Assembly: GCF_907164915.1 (NCBI RefSeq)
Contig: NC_061869.1
Location: forward strand, 37,882,840 to 37,946,839
Length of the DNA: 64,000 nucleotides
Reading direction: 5' to 3'
From: Impatiens glandulifera
Taxonomy: Eukaryota > Streptophyta > Magnoliopsida > Ericales > Balsaminaceae
This document shows, in pieces, positions 22,441 through 31,689 of this stretch; the stretch's first letter is position 1; the number at the start of each line of letters is the position of its first letter. The translations under genes were made by a program, and so were the position numbers. The notes beneath the pieces are model-generated. The model did not search any database. It saw only the letters and a list, made by a program, of their open reading frames with translations, and was not told the origin of the DNA.

Positions 22441-22663
22441 AAAGGCGGGAGAGGAGGAGGAAAGGAGGCGGAAAGAGAAAGAAAACGAAAAGGGGGATCA
22501 TCCAATCCTTAGCTTATTTCTCTTTTATGAACAATTTACTTTTGTTATTTGGGTTTTGTTTCAGAACTAAGTTATTCTTCCTAATATCTTAAAGCAATGA
22601 TTTTACTATATATCCTTTGAAAAATCAAACATGTTTTGAAATTTTTCTTTAAAAAAAACATCA

Positions 22664-22930
22664 AAAAGGGAGAAATTGTTAAACATATTTTTCAAACCGG
22701 CCACACATTACAATTTTGAATATTTATTCTAAATAATCAAAAAGGGAGAAATTGATAGAAAAATTAAGTAAGTTAATTTTCAAACCGGCCACACATTACG
22801 ATTATTGAATATGTATTCTAAATAATCAAAAAGGGAGAAATTGATAGAAAAATTAAGTAAGTTAATTTTCAAACCGGCCACACATTACGATTTTTGAATA
22901 TTTATTCTAAATAATCAAAAAGGGAGAAAT
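22664..22930 (+). repeat. Multiple polypurine tract array, four copies
   Basis: The word AAAAAGGGAGAAAT occurs at 22664, 22739, 22828 and 22917, spaced 75, 89 and 89 bases. Copies 2 and 3 are followed by TGATAGAAAAATTAAG..., a copy of the first ~38 bases of the LTR; copy 4 abuts the real LTR. Copy 1 is followed instead by TTGTTAAACATATT. Repeated PPTs before the 3' LTR are a described Sirevirus feature. They prime plus-strand DNA synthesis. Confidence 0.85.
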
Positions 22931-24142
22931 TGATAGAAAAATTAAGTAAGTTAATTTTCAAACCGGCCAGAAAAATAAACTACTATTAACTCTTATGTAC
23001 AGGAACAGATCAACTCGTATAAACCGGCTGGCACTGCATAAACCGGCTGAAGAACATATCAAAGTAATCAAGTTCCAGATGATCAAGTTATGATCAAGAG
23101 AAACCGGTTTCAACGTATTTCAACATTCCCAACAGAACGGCTAGCAAAGAAAAGTTTACATTCCAGTCGGATCACATTACGAAAGAGTCAACCGGGAACT
23201 AAGAACTACAAAGATGACATAATGTGACGAAATATACGTGTCTTGGTAAAATAAAAGAAGATAAGATCCGGATCAGAAGCATGCGATAAAGACAATGATG
23301 AATTGCTGATCCAAAGATCCGACTCAGACAACCGGAAGGTGCATGCCTGACACGTGTCCAAATCTGCAAACCGGCTACGTCATCCATACCTGAACGGTAT
23401 ATGCATGCCTGCCAAGTGTCAGGAAGTTTAAACGTGCAAGCAACCTCTCTGAACCGGCGTGACTTTGAACTGACCAATCCCACAGTGAGAGAAGAAAATG
23501 ACTGTTGGGATCCTCTTCACTATAAAAGGAAGACGAAGCGACCACATTAATGACACGGTTACAAAATAGTTAAAAGAGAGAAAGAAATCTCACGCGCGAT
23601 TTAAAATTGTTGTTTCATTTACCGAAAGCTTTATTGTGTTGTATTAGTGTATTACATCAAGAGTGAGTTGGTGTAACCGGCGAGTAGCGAGTTAGGCTTG
23701 ACCGGCAGTGTAATTGTTGTAACTTTGAAAGTTAGTGGAGATCCTTCTCATAATCTGAGAAGAAGGGGTGACGTAGGAGGGTTTGCTCCGAACATCCATA
23801 AAAAAATCCTGTCTCTTGTTCTTTACTTATTCTCTTCCTTATTTGACTCTAAAACCGAAATATATTAACCAAAACATAATCCTACCCCTCAAAAACCGGT
23901 CTACTCATATACCTCAAATCGACTCATCATAAACCTCATCCAAGTCGTGTGCGTTGCTTCAAACTGAAACAGACATTTCCGCCCTTGAACCAGGTTCAAG
24001 AGTCTGTGACAATTTGTGTAGTGCTGCGAAAGGTTTTAGTCTCTAACTGGACTATCACCAAATTGTGTGTTGCGTGTTGTAAGCGGCTACCCTTCCTGAA
24101 CCGGAACACCCCGGTCCTCCAAGGGCGTCCCCGATCCTAACA
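22931..24142 (+). repeat. Element A 3' LTR
   Basis: 1212 bp, TGATAGAAAAATT to CCTAACA, directly after the fourth polypurine tract and directly before the right CAACT duplication. Pairs with 10101-11311. TATA box copy at 23521. Confidence 0.95.
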
Positions 24143-24400
24143 CAACTCTACTATTAGCGAACTCTGTTGTTTGAGCTACTCATCTATTAGCGAGTCTTCA
24201 GCTTTACCTGCTCATTAACACATTGTTGAACTTAGTTTTATGCATTCATTAAAACCATGTGTGCTCATTTTAATTATCCTAAGTTTATTTTAATCAATTG
24301 AAACATTTTTCATAATTCAACTTAATTTAACGATTTCCCCTTTAATTTAACAATTTACCCCTTTTTTATTTAACAATTTCCCCTTTAACTTAATTTAACA
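24143..24400 (-). repeat. Element B 5' LTR, distal part, with right target duplication of element A
   Basis: Begins with CAACT (24143-24147), the second copy of element A's target duplication, then continues the CTATTAGCGAACTC repeat seen at 9640-10100. Further right are three spaced words TTTAACAATTTCCCC / TTTAACGATTTCCCC, i.e. on the minus strand GGGGAAATTGTTAAA, resembling polypurine-tract/LTR-start junctions. The LTR start (minus-strand TGTTAAATT) is placed at 24400 by its TG end; the exact base is uncertain. Confidence 0.6.
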
Positions 24401-24484
24401 TGAACCAAATGAGCTTTTATGCCAAGTGGAAAATGTGGACTATAACTTGTGTGACCTAGCCTTGTTTTTAGTTATTATCAACAC

Positions 24485-26315
24485 AAATGTTTTCGGCTTC
24501 TTCAACAGCTCGAGGGCCTTCGTCTAGGTGACCCTCTCTCCCTATTGCTCATAATCATCATTGAACTGTTATCTATATTTTTCGAACGAGCCTCCATACT
24601 CGGTCTTTACTCAGGCATAAATGTTGGGACTATAAGGAGGATTTGAAATACCACTTATCTCCTTTTTCCCGAAAATATTCTTTATTTAGCAAACCCCACA
24701 AAGGTTAATCTTATTTACTTCAAAAGAATTCTCATTATTTTTAAGCTCGCTCGGGACTCCATATCAACAAAGATAAAACTAAAATATTCTTTATCGGCAA
24801 TAATCCTAATACCCAAGTGTTGGAATATACAAATGACTTCAAAATTGGATCATTGCCATCTAATTGCCTCGACCTTCTTCTTGGCACAAAGATTAGAAGT
24901 ATGAATACTTGGAGCCTCATTATTAATAAGATGGAACAAATGTTAGCCCTTTGGAATAGTAGACTCTTATCAAAAGGAGGTAGGATCTACCTTATCAAGA
25001 ATACTCGACTATCCCAACCTTTGTGATGTTTATTCTCCCCCATCTAGGCAGTCGCGGAAAAAAGAATGAAGACAATTGTAAGTAATTTTCTTTGGAGTAA
25101 TTTTAGCTCTTCATGCGTCTCTCACTTGGTTAACTGAATAATACTATGTTATGTAAGTATGAGGGCGGACTTGGAATCAAGGACCTTAGATCCTTTAACC
25201 ACTCACTCCTCTGTATGTGGTGATGAAAATACCTAAACAATGATAACAATGTATGGGCTAGAAAATTTCATATAGTATTAGGGACGTCGAATGGATTCCT
25301 TTAGCTAATAGAGTTAACCATGGTTGTAGTATTTGGGGTCACATTGTAAAACTATGGGAATCCATCCATCCCCTCCATTTCTTTGTCGGAAAAAACAAAA
25401 AGATTCTCTTTTGGACTGACTTGAGGCGTCTTGAAAGCACTCTTTTTGTTGTTTTTCCCAATCTTAATGAAGCTTCTAACAAGAAGGGACACAATTATTA
25501 AGGATCATGTTTCATCAGTGGGCGGATAATTTGGTAACCCGCCTTCAACTATAGACTCTCCACTATTGAGGTTGCAAAGTTGTCGATACTTATTTCGCTC
25601 CTTTTCGATACCACAATTTCTATGGAGTCTAGGAATAGGAACAGTTTCTTCTTGAAGGGATCCCCTAAGTTCTAGTCGAGTTACATTTATAACGTCTTTA
25701 TCCCTAGAGAAGATGATGAGCACTATCCTTAGAAGGAGGCCAATGATTTCTTTAAAAATTTCTCTTTTTGTCTGGGAGACTATTCACGAAGGTATTCTTA
25801 CTCTCAATAAACTTAAAAAATGATTTTCTTTTACTAACATAAATAATCTCTATTTTCAAGTTGAAGAAATTGTCAATCGTATTCTCCTTCATTATCACAT
25901 GGCATCCTCCATTTGAGCATTTCTTCATAATGTTATTAATCATCTATGAGCCATGCCTCCTAATATTAACATTAAAAACTGTTGGGAACAAAGGATCTCG
26001 AGATGCTCGATAAGGGTTATCAGCAATGAATGAAAGTGAAACCATTTATTATGTGGTAGATATTATGGAAAGAACGAAATATGAGAAATTAGTAAGGAAA
26101 GGATATTGGGGCCGATATGATTAAAGGTTTTATTTTTCAAACTTCGCATCAATCCAGAAGAAGGGGATGTACACCGAATATTACAATTTCAAGCTTATTA
26201 GAATCTAACTTTATTGTATTTTTGTTTTTTCTTTCTTCACCCTTATTTTTATGTAAACTATTTAGGAACGCTTCTTGCGTTGCACTCTCGATTTCAATAA
26301 AAAGTTGACATTTAA
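24485..26315 (+). mobile_element. 5'-truncated L1-type LINE, RT C-terminal half to 3' end, decayed
   Basis: Reverse-transcriptase C-terminal motifs appear in successive frames: 'GLRLGDPLS' (about 24510-24540), 'SGLHINKDKTKIFFIGNN' (about 24750-24810), then an open piece 24817-25026 with 'WNSRLLSKGGRIYLIKNT'. After that come 'NFLWSNF' (about 25090) and 'KYEGGLGIKDLRSFNHSLLC' (about 25150-25215), typical of the region between RT and the zf-RVT domain of plant LINEs. The 3' end resembles a plant LINE 3' UTR (GGAACGCTTCTTGCGTTGC...TTTCAATAAAA) with an A-rich end near 26310. Many stops and frameshifts; no target duplication was found. The 84 bases before it (24401-24484) show no feature. Confidence 0.8.
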
Positions 26316-28595
26316 AAAATATTATATTTATGCATACGAATTTGATAAAATTTATCATATTCAATCAAAATAACATAATTCTTAACAATGTTAAAAAATA
26401 GATCTTATTATTATGGCATGTCTAATCCATGTGTGTTTTTGTTAATACAAATTTATCATATAAAACAAATCTTAAACAAATTAAAATATTTCAATTTCCC
26501 ACCCTAAGGTAGTTTAAGTGGTTCATAAGCTCACATGCTTGTTTCACATTTAGAATGTTTTAAATAAAAATGGATAAGGGTATCAAACTAGCTTCTTATA
26601 TTTAAAACAAATCACTTTCTCTAAGTCCCTCACCACCCTTACTCTTCCCTTTCTCTTTCACATTCCCTTTCCTCATAAGTTTCTCGTGGCCCTACATAGT
26701 TGAACCCTCTCTAAGTCCTAGTCAGACCCAGTTTCACGCACATGAAATTGATATTTACTCATTCTATTTCACTTTCACCATCATCGTTCATTAACATCTT
26801 GATCGTTCGTCATAGTAAAAAAATTGTCTTCATCATTACCCTAAATATGTGGTCTTACATTTGTCGTTAACAAAGTCGTTAACCGAGGAGCCTGTTTTGT
26901 CCCATTAATATGGACAAGCAAGAAATATGTTATCTCATTTGTGTCATCATCTATTTGGATATTATGTCTCTTTGAAGTAATAAGTAATAATGACCATCCA
27001 TGAATAACAATACTACTACATTACATATATGGCTAGTTATTCATAGATTGTTTTTTGTTTTTATATTAGTTGTTATTTATAGACACTCAGTTTTTACACC
27101 TTCCAAATTTATAACTTTTAAAAATTCCGAGCCTATTTTAAAAATATATTTTTTGAAATTCATAAACGTGCTCATGGTAAAGGATTCTAAACAAATAATT
27201 AATTTGAAAAGTGAAGTTGTGTCAAGCAATGTTTGAATTAATTAAAATTCGAACATGTTATAAATACAATCAAAAGTATTCCAAATAAATAAAGATAATT
27301 GTCTAAGTCAGTAGTGTATTTAATATTAATATTGTGTTTTTATGTTTATGCATGAATATGACTAAAAAATAAAATAATAATTCTCAAGGGTTGCCGAAAA
27401 CCGCAAAGGGCAGCGGCGAGTGGCGGTCAGTGCCGGACCGATACTGGCGGTCGCCAACGAGGCTGAAACAACGAAACGGGTGGACTCGGGCCAGTCAACG
27501 AGGCTCAAGCCTGGTTAATCCACGGAAATGGGATTTGGCGTGAATCTTCTATGCATGCATGATTGCTTTAGCATCCTCCTCTTCTTTGTCGCGCCGATCT
27601 TCTATTTCAGTAAAGTCATCAGCAAAATCCAACAAGCATTCTTCTTCAACCAAAATGCTACCCAGGAACAAAATGACATAAAATATTGTGGGCAGCTCAC
27701 CTTCCACCGACCATAACTAAGGCTACAAGTCATCTTGATCAACCAATTACCAAAATTATTCTAACACATTCAACTTCAACTTTGAACAAGCCTAGACACA
27801 TCATGCATCATGGTCGAGCCCAAAAACGCATTAGAAGTGGAGAATAGAACTCATGCTAGAATTAGAAGGCATTGAGGCTTCAAACTAAGATAAATGGGAT
27901 TGTGCAACAAATAATAACGCTATCCGAATGAATAACTTGATACTAGCCTCAAACTGTCATTCAACTTCTGGGCAACGAGAGAGTCCTTTAAAGAACAATA
28001 TAGGTTATGGTAGCTAAGTGGAGGTAGCCTAAACTTCAAATGAAGAGGAGTATAGCTACAAATTGATCTTCCAAATTGAAGGCCCAAAAGATACTACAAT
28101 TTGGTACCGACCCCAACTCGCTATGCACTATGTCCCAATCAAGAGGAAGCCCACAACTCGCCTATGTCAGGTTTAGGGTATTTGAGCTTTTAAAAGGTGA
28201 TTGGTAAGGCTAGGGTGTACCATACAAGATAAGCTGCCTACCAAATTAAAGGTATGATCGACAACTACATGTAAATACTGGCCTTAGCCCGTCATTCACC
28301 TTGTGTCAACCAGTGGACTCTCCACAAGTTGATTATCGTGGGCAGACATGCTTGAAATTTAATAAGGTAGAAGTTATACTACAGTACAGTAAAAAGGGTG
28401 AACGACATATAGATAGAAATAGATAGAAAGTTAAGTTGACAATTTTATAATATCCTAACCTCAGCTAGTGATTTACTCTAAGTCATTCTAGAAAGATCCC
28501 GTAACTTGGGGCTCAAGCCACTTATGCCATTAATAACTTAGGAAGGGATGGACTATATAAGATGAGACTTTTCCCGAGCTTAGGAAAACCTGGAG
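26316..28595. other. Unassigned intergenic stretch
   Basis: AT-rich to about 27370, then a more GC-balanced 1.2 kb. A short GC-rich patch (about 27380-27530) contains GGCGGTC and GCCGGACC words. Some phrases in 27900-28330 seem to recur loosely (for example CTAGCCTCAAACTGTCATTC and CTGGCCTTAGCCCGTCATTC). No coding sequence, LTR or TIR that I can support. Confidence 0.5.
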
Positions 28596-28799
28596 TAGTG
28601 GCGGACCAGGAAATATTTTCTCGGGGGGCCAAATACATAGTAACGTAGCATTTTTTTGGCGATCAAATAAATGCATTTTTTAATTAAAATTTTACTGGGT
28701 AATTACATAAAAATACTAACAAGCACACAATTACAAAATACTAACAAGCACAATTACTAAATTATTCTTTTTCATGAGTCAGTACAAAAGAAGACAAAA

Positions 28800-29110
28800 T
28801 CTCTTCATTACGTTGACTATACCAATCAATCAATTCAAGAAAATTACTTTTATTTGATGAACTACTTGACTCATCATGCCCTCGAAAAGGTAATCTTTGT
28901 TTCAATAGAAAGTGTGTTACATCAAACATTGTCGTTAAACGGGTGCGATAATTTATTTCTATATCACGGTCATGCGTACGTAAAACGTTCTCATGCTATG
29001 TCTTTGATCTTGAAATGATTCAAATTGATTTCTAGTTTCATTATGACAACTATTTGAAGTTCCTATATGTCGATTGAATCTTTCTAATGCCCTTTTTCCA
29101 ATTTTTGTAC
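28800..29110 (-). pseudogene. hAT (ZMYM/TTF-type) transposase fragment
   Basis: On the minus strand, after a frame change near 29093, the reading is 'LERFNRHIGTSNSCHNETRN', then 'FESFQDQRHSMRTF', a stop, then 'YRTRLTTMFDVTHFLLKQ' and 'LPFRGHDESSSSSNKSNFLE', 'LIDWYSQR'. This order (NWKK...HNxxR, RTRL...FLLxQxLxFRGHDE, NFLEL) is characteristic of plant hAT transposases annotated as zinc finger MYM-type protein 1-like or TTF-type. It is about 100 residues of a protein that is usually 700-800. Non-functional. Confidence 0.75.
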
Positions 29111-29832
29111 ACATCTCCTGTAAATGTATCATCTACGTTTTCTCTATTTAAAGGCTTAAAAGATAACACTAAAAACAAAATGATGAATCTTTTGATATGC
29201 TATATTCTAACCATGTATATTTGATCAGTAACATTAGACTCATTAGTAGGCTCATTAATTAATTGAGAAGGCTCAGACTGCTCATGTGATGTAGAAATAA
29301 AAATTCGTTTATAGAACATCTCCATTATTCTATATTCTACATAAAATAAATAACTAAAAATAAATATGTGTCATGACCTATCCCCTAAATAAAATCTAAC
29401 AAATACATTTATTTGTTGTAATAGTTTAAAACTAATTTAAAATTAAGAAATATAAAATAATATTTTATCTTTATATTTATATAAATTATTATTTTACCCT
29501 TATATTTATATAAATTATTATTTTAATCTTTATTTTATAAGTAATTTGTATTATTAATTAATTATATTGAAATTAATAAAATATATATATATAATTAAAA
29601 TATAAATGTAGTTTTAAAATAAATAATAATCTTATATGATTTTCATTATTTTATATATAATTCTTTATATTTTAAATTATATAAATAAATCTTATTTATA
29701 TATTAACTAAAATTTATGTATTAGTGTAAATATTTTATCTTAAAAAATATTGTTGGTATAAAATAAAATATTAATAATTATTACCTGACTTCTATTTTTT
29801 TTTATTTCAACTCCAAAATCAGCGGGAAAAAG

Positions 29833-29838
<6 letters not shown>

Positions 29839-29878
<40 letters not shown>
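29839..29878. repeat. (TA)n microsatellite inside the hAT element
   Basis: About 20 TA dinucleotides, near the right end of the hAT element. Confidence 0.9.
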
Positions 29879-29883
<5 letters not shown>

Positions 29884-29942
29884 CTTAAAACTTTTATGGT
29901 TGGGAGGCCCGGTCCGTGATCTGGTCCGCCACTGATCTGGAG

Positions 29943-30592
29943 CTACATAGTAGAGAGATTAGAGCCTCTAGATTTCAATATATCGAAAATCGCCATTTCT
30001 ATTTAAATCTCTCATAGGAGATCACTTTTGGCGATAGAAGTTGCATCCGTCACTTTAGGAAAATTAAGAGTATATTTGAACCGTTCATAATTTTTCTTAA
30101 AGTCTACATGAGTATTCTAATTGATATGTTTGTCAATTTGATTAATAAAGCACATCTTCTCCATTTTTGTGCATTCATGTGTTTAATCCATTAATAAATT
30201 CGATCATTGTCTACATAGTTACTCTCTAATTGTTATTTTAGCATTTAATTTCTTTGGTTTGGTCATTTGATTGAAGAGATTGTATTTTAAAGATTTTGTC
30301 AAGAAACCAAATTGAACACCATCATCGTTCTTGAGATCCAAATCAAAGACGTCGTTACTAAAATAACCTAATTAATTAGAAGAAACTAAGGAGAATGATT
30401 CACTGTGCGTAAGAAATTGATAAGAATCCAATTAAGATTCGTTTCTTCGATCATCAACTACTATACATATCGGTAGACTTCCCAAAAGATTATTTCGAGC
30501 ATTATGCTTGAGGAGGTTATTCACATTTGATTACAAATCAAGATTCTCGAATTTAAGAGTCATGGAAATTTTAGAAGTTAGTTTTTTCCTAG
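29943..30592. other. Non-coding, may include the start of element C's 5' LTR
   Basis: Continues into element C. The left edge of C's LTR cannot be placed because no second LTR is present for comparison. No other feature seen. Confidence 0.4.
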
Positions 30593-30712
30593 TATAAATA
30601 GAATAGTTGTATTTACAGAAAGAATATGAGCTGAAATAAAATATCTTTTTTTTAATCTTATTATCTAGAGTTCGTGAGAGAATACGTCGATTGCCAACTA
30701 ACATTTCCAACA
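30593..30712 (+). repeat. Element C 5' LTR, 3' part (left edge not determined)
   Basis: TATA box TATAAATA at 30593-30600. The LTR appears to end ...TTTCCAACA at 30712, just before the PBS. Confidence 0.5.
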
Positions 30713-30715
30713 AAA

Positions 30716-30727
30716 TGGTATGAGAGC
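30716..30727 (+). other. Primer binding site of element C
   Basis: TGGTATGAGAGC, one mismatch from the initiator-Met tRNA PBS TGGTATCAGAGC, three bases after the inferred LTR end. Confidence 0.75.
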
Positions 30728-31660
30728 AAGGATGCCTTTGATGTTTCAATATCCACGTCTTATGAAGGACAACTATGATAGTTGGTCTATCCGAGTAAAG
30801 ACGTTACTCGGTTCCCAAGGTACATGGAAAATCGTCAGCGATGAGATTGTCAAACCTGATGTGGATGCGACGTTGACCTTGATTCAATCTTTCGAGAAGA
30901 ACAAAAAGAATGATCAGCATGCCCTTTCCATTAATCATCAGTGTCTAGATGATGTTACTTTTAATAAAGTAGCAAATTCCTCAACGTCGAAAGAGGCATG
31001 GGAAATTCTAGAAAATTCCAATAAAGGAGTTGTTAAGGTAAAGAGTGTGCGACTTCAAATTTTGCGGAGAGAATTTGAAGTGCTTCATCATGATGCATCA
31101 GAGTCTATTTCAGAGTATTTCATGCGGATCTTATCTATCATCAACCATATGAAGCGAAATGGAAAAAGTATAGAAGACATCCAGTAATCGAGAAAATTTT
31201 ATGTTCTCTACATCAAAGATTTGATCATGTAGTGATTGCAATCGAAGAGAACAAAGATTTGGAGAAACTCTCAATCGACAAATTAAATGGATCGTTACGG
31301 GTGCACGAGGAATGGGTGAACAAACACAAGAATGAGACTTTGGAGTAAGACCTAATAGTCAAGCATTCGTTTGGCAAAAGGGGGAGCGTAGTTCATCGGC
31401 CGCAATCGAGGTTATTCGCGTGCTGGTGGTCGAGGACGTTGAAAAATCTAGACATGGAGAGAAAAAACTGATAAAAAACCTTGAGGATATCATAAAAGTA
31501 GTGGTAGAGGAAGAGAAAAAGGACGTGGATGAGGACAAGAAAAGTCACGCATTAAGTGCTACAATTGTCACAAATTGGGTTATTATGCTTGTAATTGTTG
31601 GTATGCCGAGGATGCGAAAGTGGAAGTCGATCTCATGGTAGAGAAAGAAACAAAGGAGTA
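30720..31660 (+). pseudogene. Element C gag, inactivated
   Basis: A 155-codon piece (30720-31187) matches copia gag of the UBN2 family: 'FQYPRLMKDNYDSWSIRVKT' near the start, 'SSTSKEAWEILENS' in the middle, 'SESISEYFMRILSIINHMKR' at the end. A frame change at about 31190 gives 'ILCSLHQRFDHVVIAIEENK' and 'LNGSLRVHEEW' to about 31345, then a stop. The zinc knuckle near 31550-31600 reads CYNCHKLGYYACNC, with Tyr where the metal-binding His should be. The original start codon has been lost or changed; the ATG at 30720 overlaps the PBS and is probably not the real one. Confidence 0.75.
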
Positions 31661-31689
31661 TGCGTTGTTGTTGACGCTAAATCAAGAAG

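Larger units (their letters stand above)
10101..24142 (+). mobile_element. Inner Ty1/copia Sirevirus-like retrotransposon (element A), complete structure
   Basis: About 14.0 kb, framed by the CAACT duplication. Parts in order: 5' LTR 10101-11311, PBS 11314-11325, gag 11357-13027, pol about 13100-16456, spacer 16457-17199, three post-pol ORFs (17200-17856, 18344-19105, 19611-22440), a four-copy polypurine-tract array 22664-22930, and 3' LTR 22931-24142. gag and pol carry stops and frameshifts, so it cannot move on its own. By eye the two LTRs differ at roughly 5% of positions, which argues for an insertion of moderate age. The unusual length comes from the post-pol module of more than 5 kb. 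Confidence 0.95.
1..24400 (-). mobile_element. Outer Ty1/copia Sirevirus-like retrotransposon (element B), 3' end outside window, split by element A
   Basis: Minus-strand LTR retrotransposon read right to left: 5' LTR (24400-24143 and 10100-8959), PBS (8956-8945), gag (8905 to about 7600), protease-integrase-RT-RNase H (about 7600 to 3840), spacer (3840-3211), and a long post-pol ORF (3210 to beyond base 1). The 3' LTR lies outside the window. The protein order and the long post-pol reading frame match the Sirevirus branch of Ty1/copia. The element is dead: gag, protease, integrase, RT and the post-pol ORF all contain stops and frameshifts. The right edge at 24400 is inferred from the expected TG start of the minus-strand LTR (TGTTAAATT...) and cannot be checked against a target duplication because the other LTR is not present. 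Confidence 0.85.
28596..29934 (-). mobile_element. Decayed hAT transposon with TIRs and 8-bp target duplication
   Basis: The left end TAGTGGCGGACCAGG (28596) and the right end CTGGTCCGCCACTG (29921-29934) are inverted repeats of the CAGTGGCGGA type common in plant hAT elements. The 8-bp flanks are ACCTGGAG (28588-28595) and ATCTGGAG (29935-29942), identical at 7 of 8. On the minus strand, 29110-28800 encodes pieces of a TTF/ZMYM-type hAT transposase. The interior also holds a (TA)n run at about 29839-29878 and very AT-rich DNA. Most of the transposase is missing. Confidence 0.85.
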
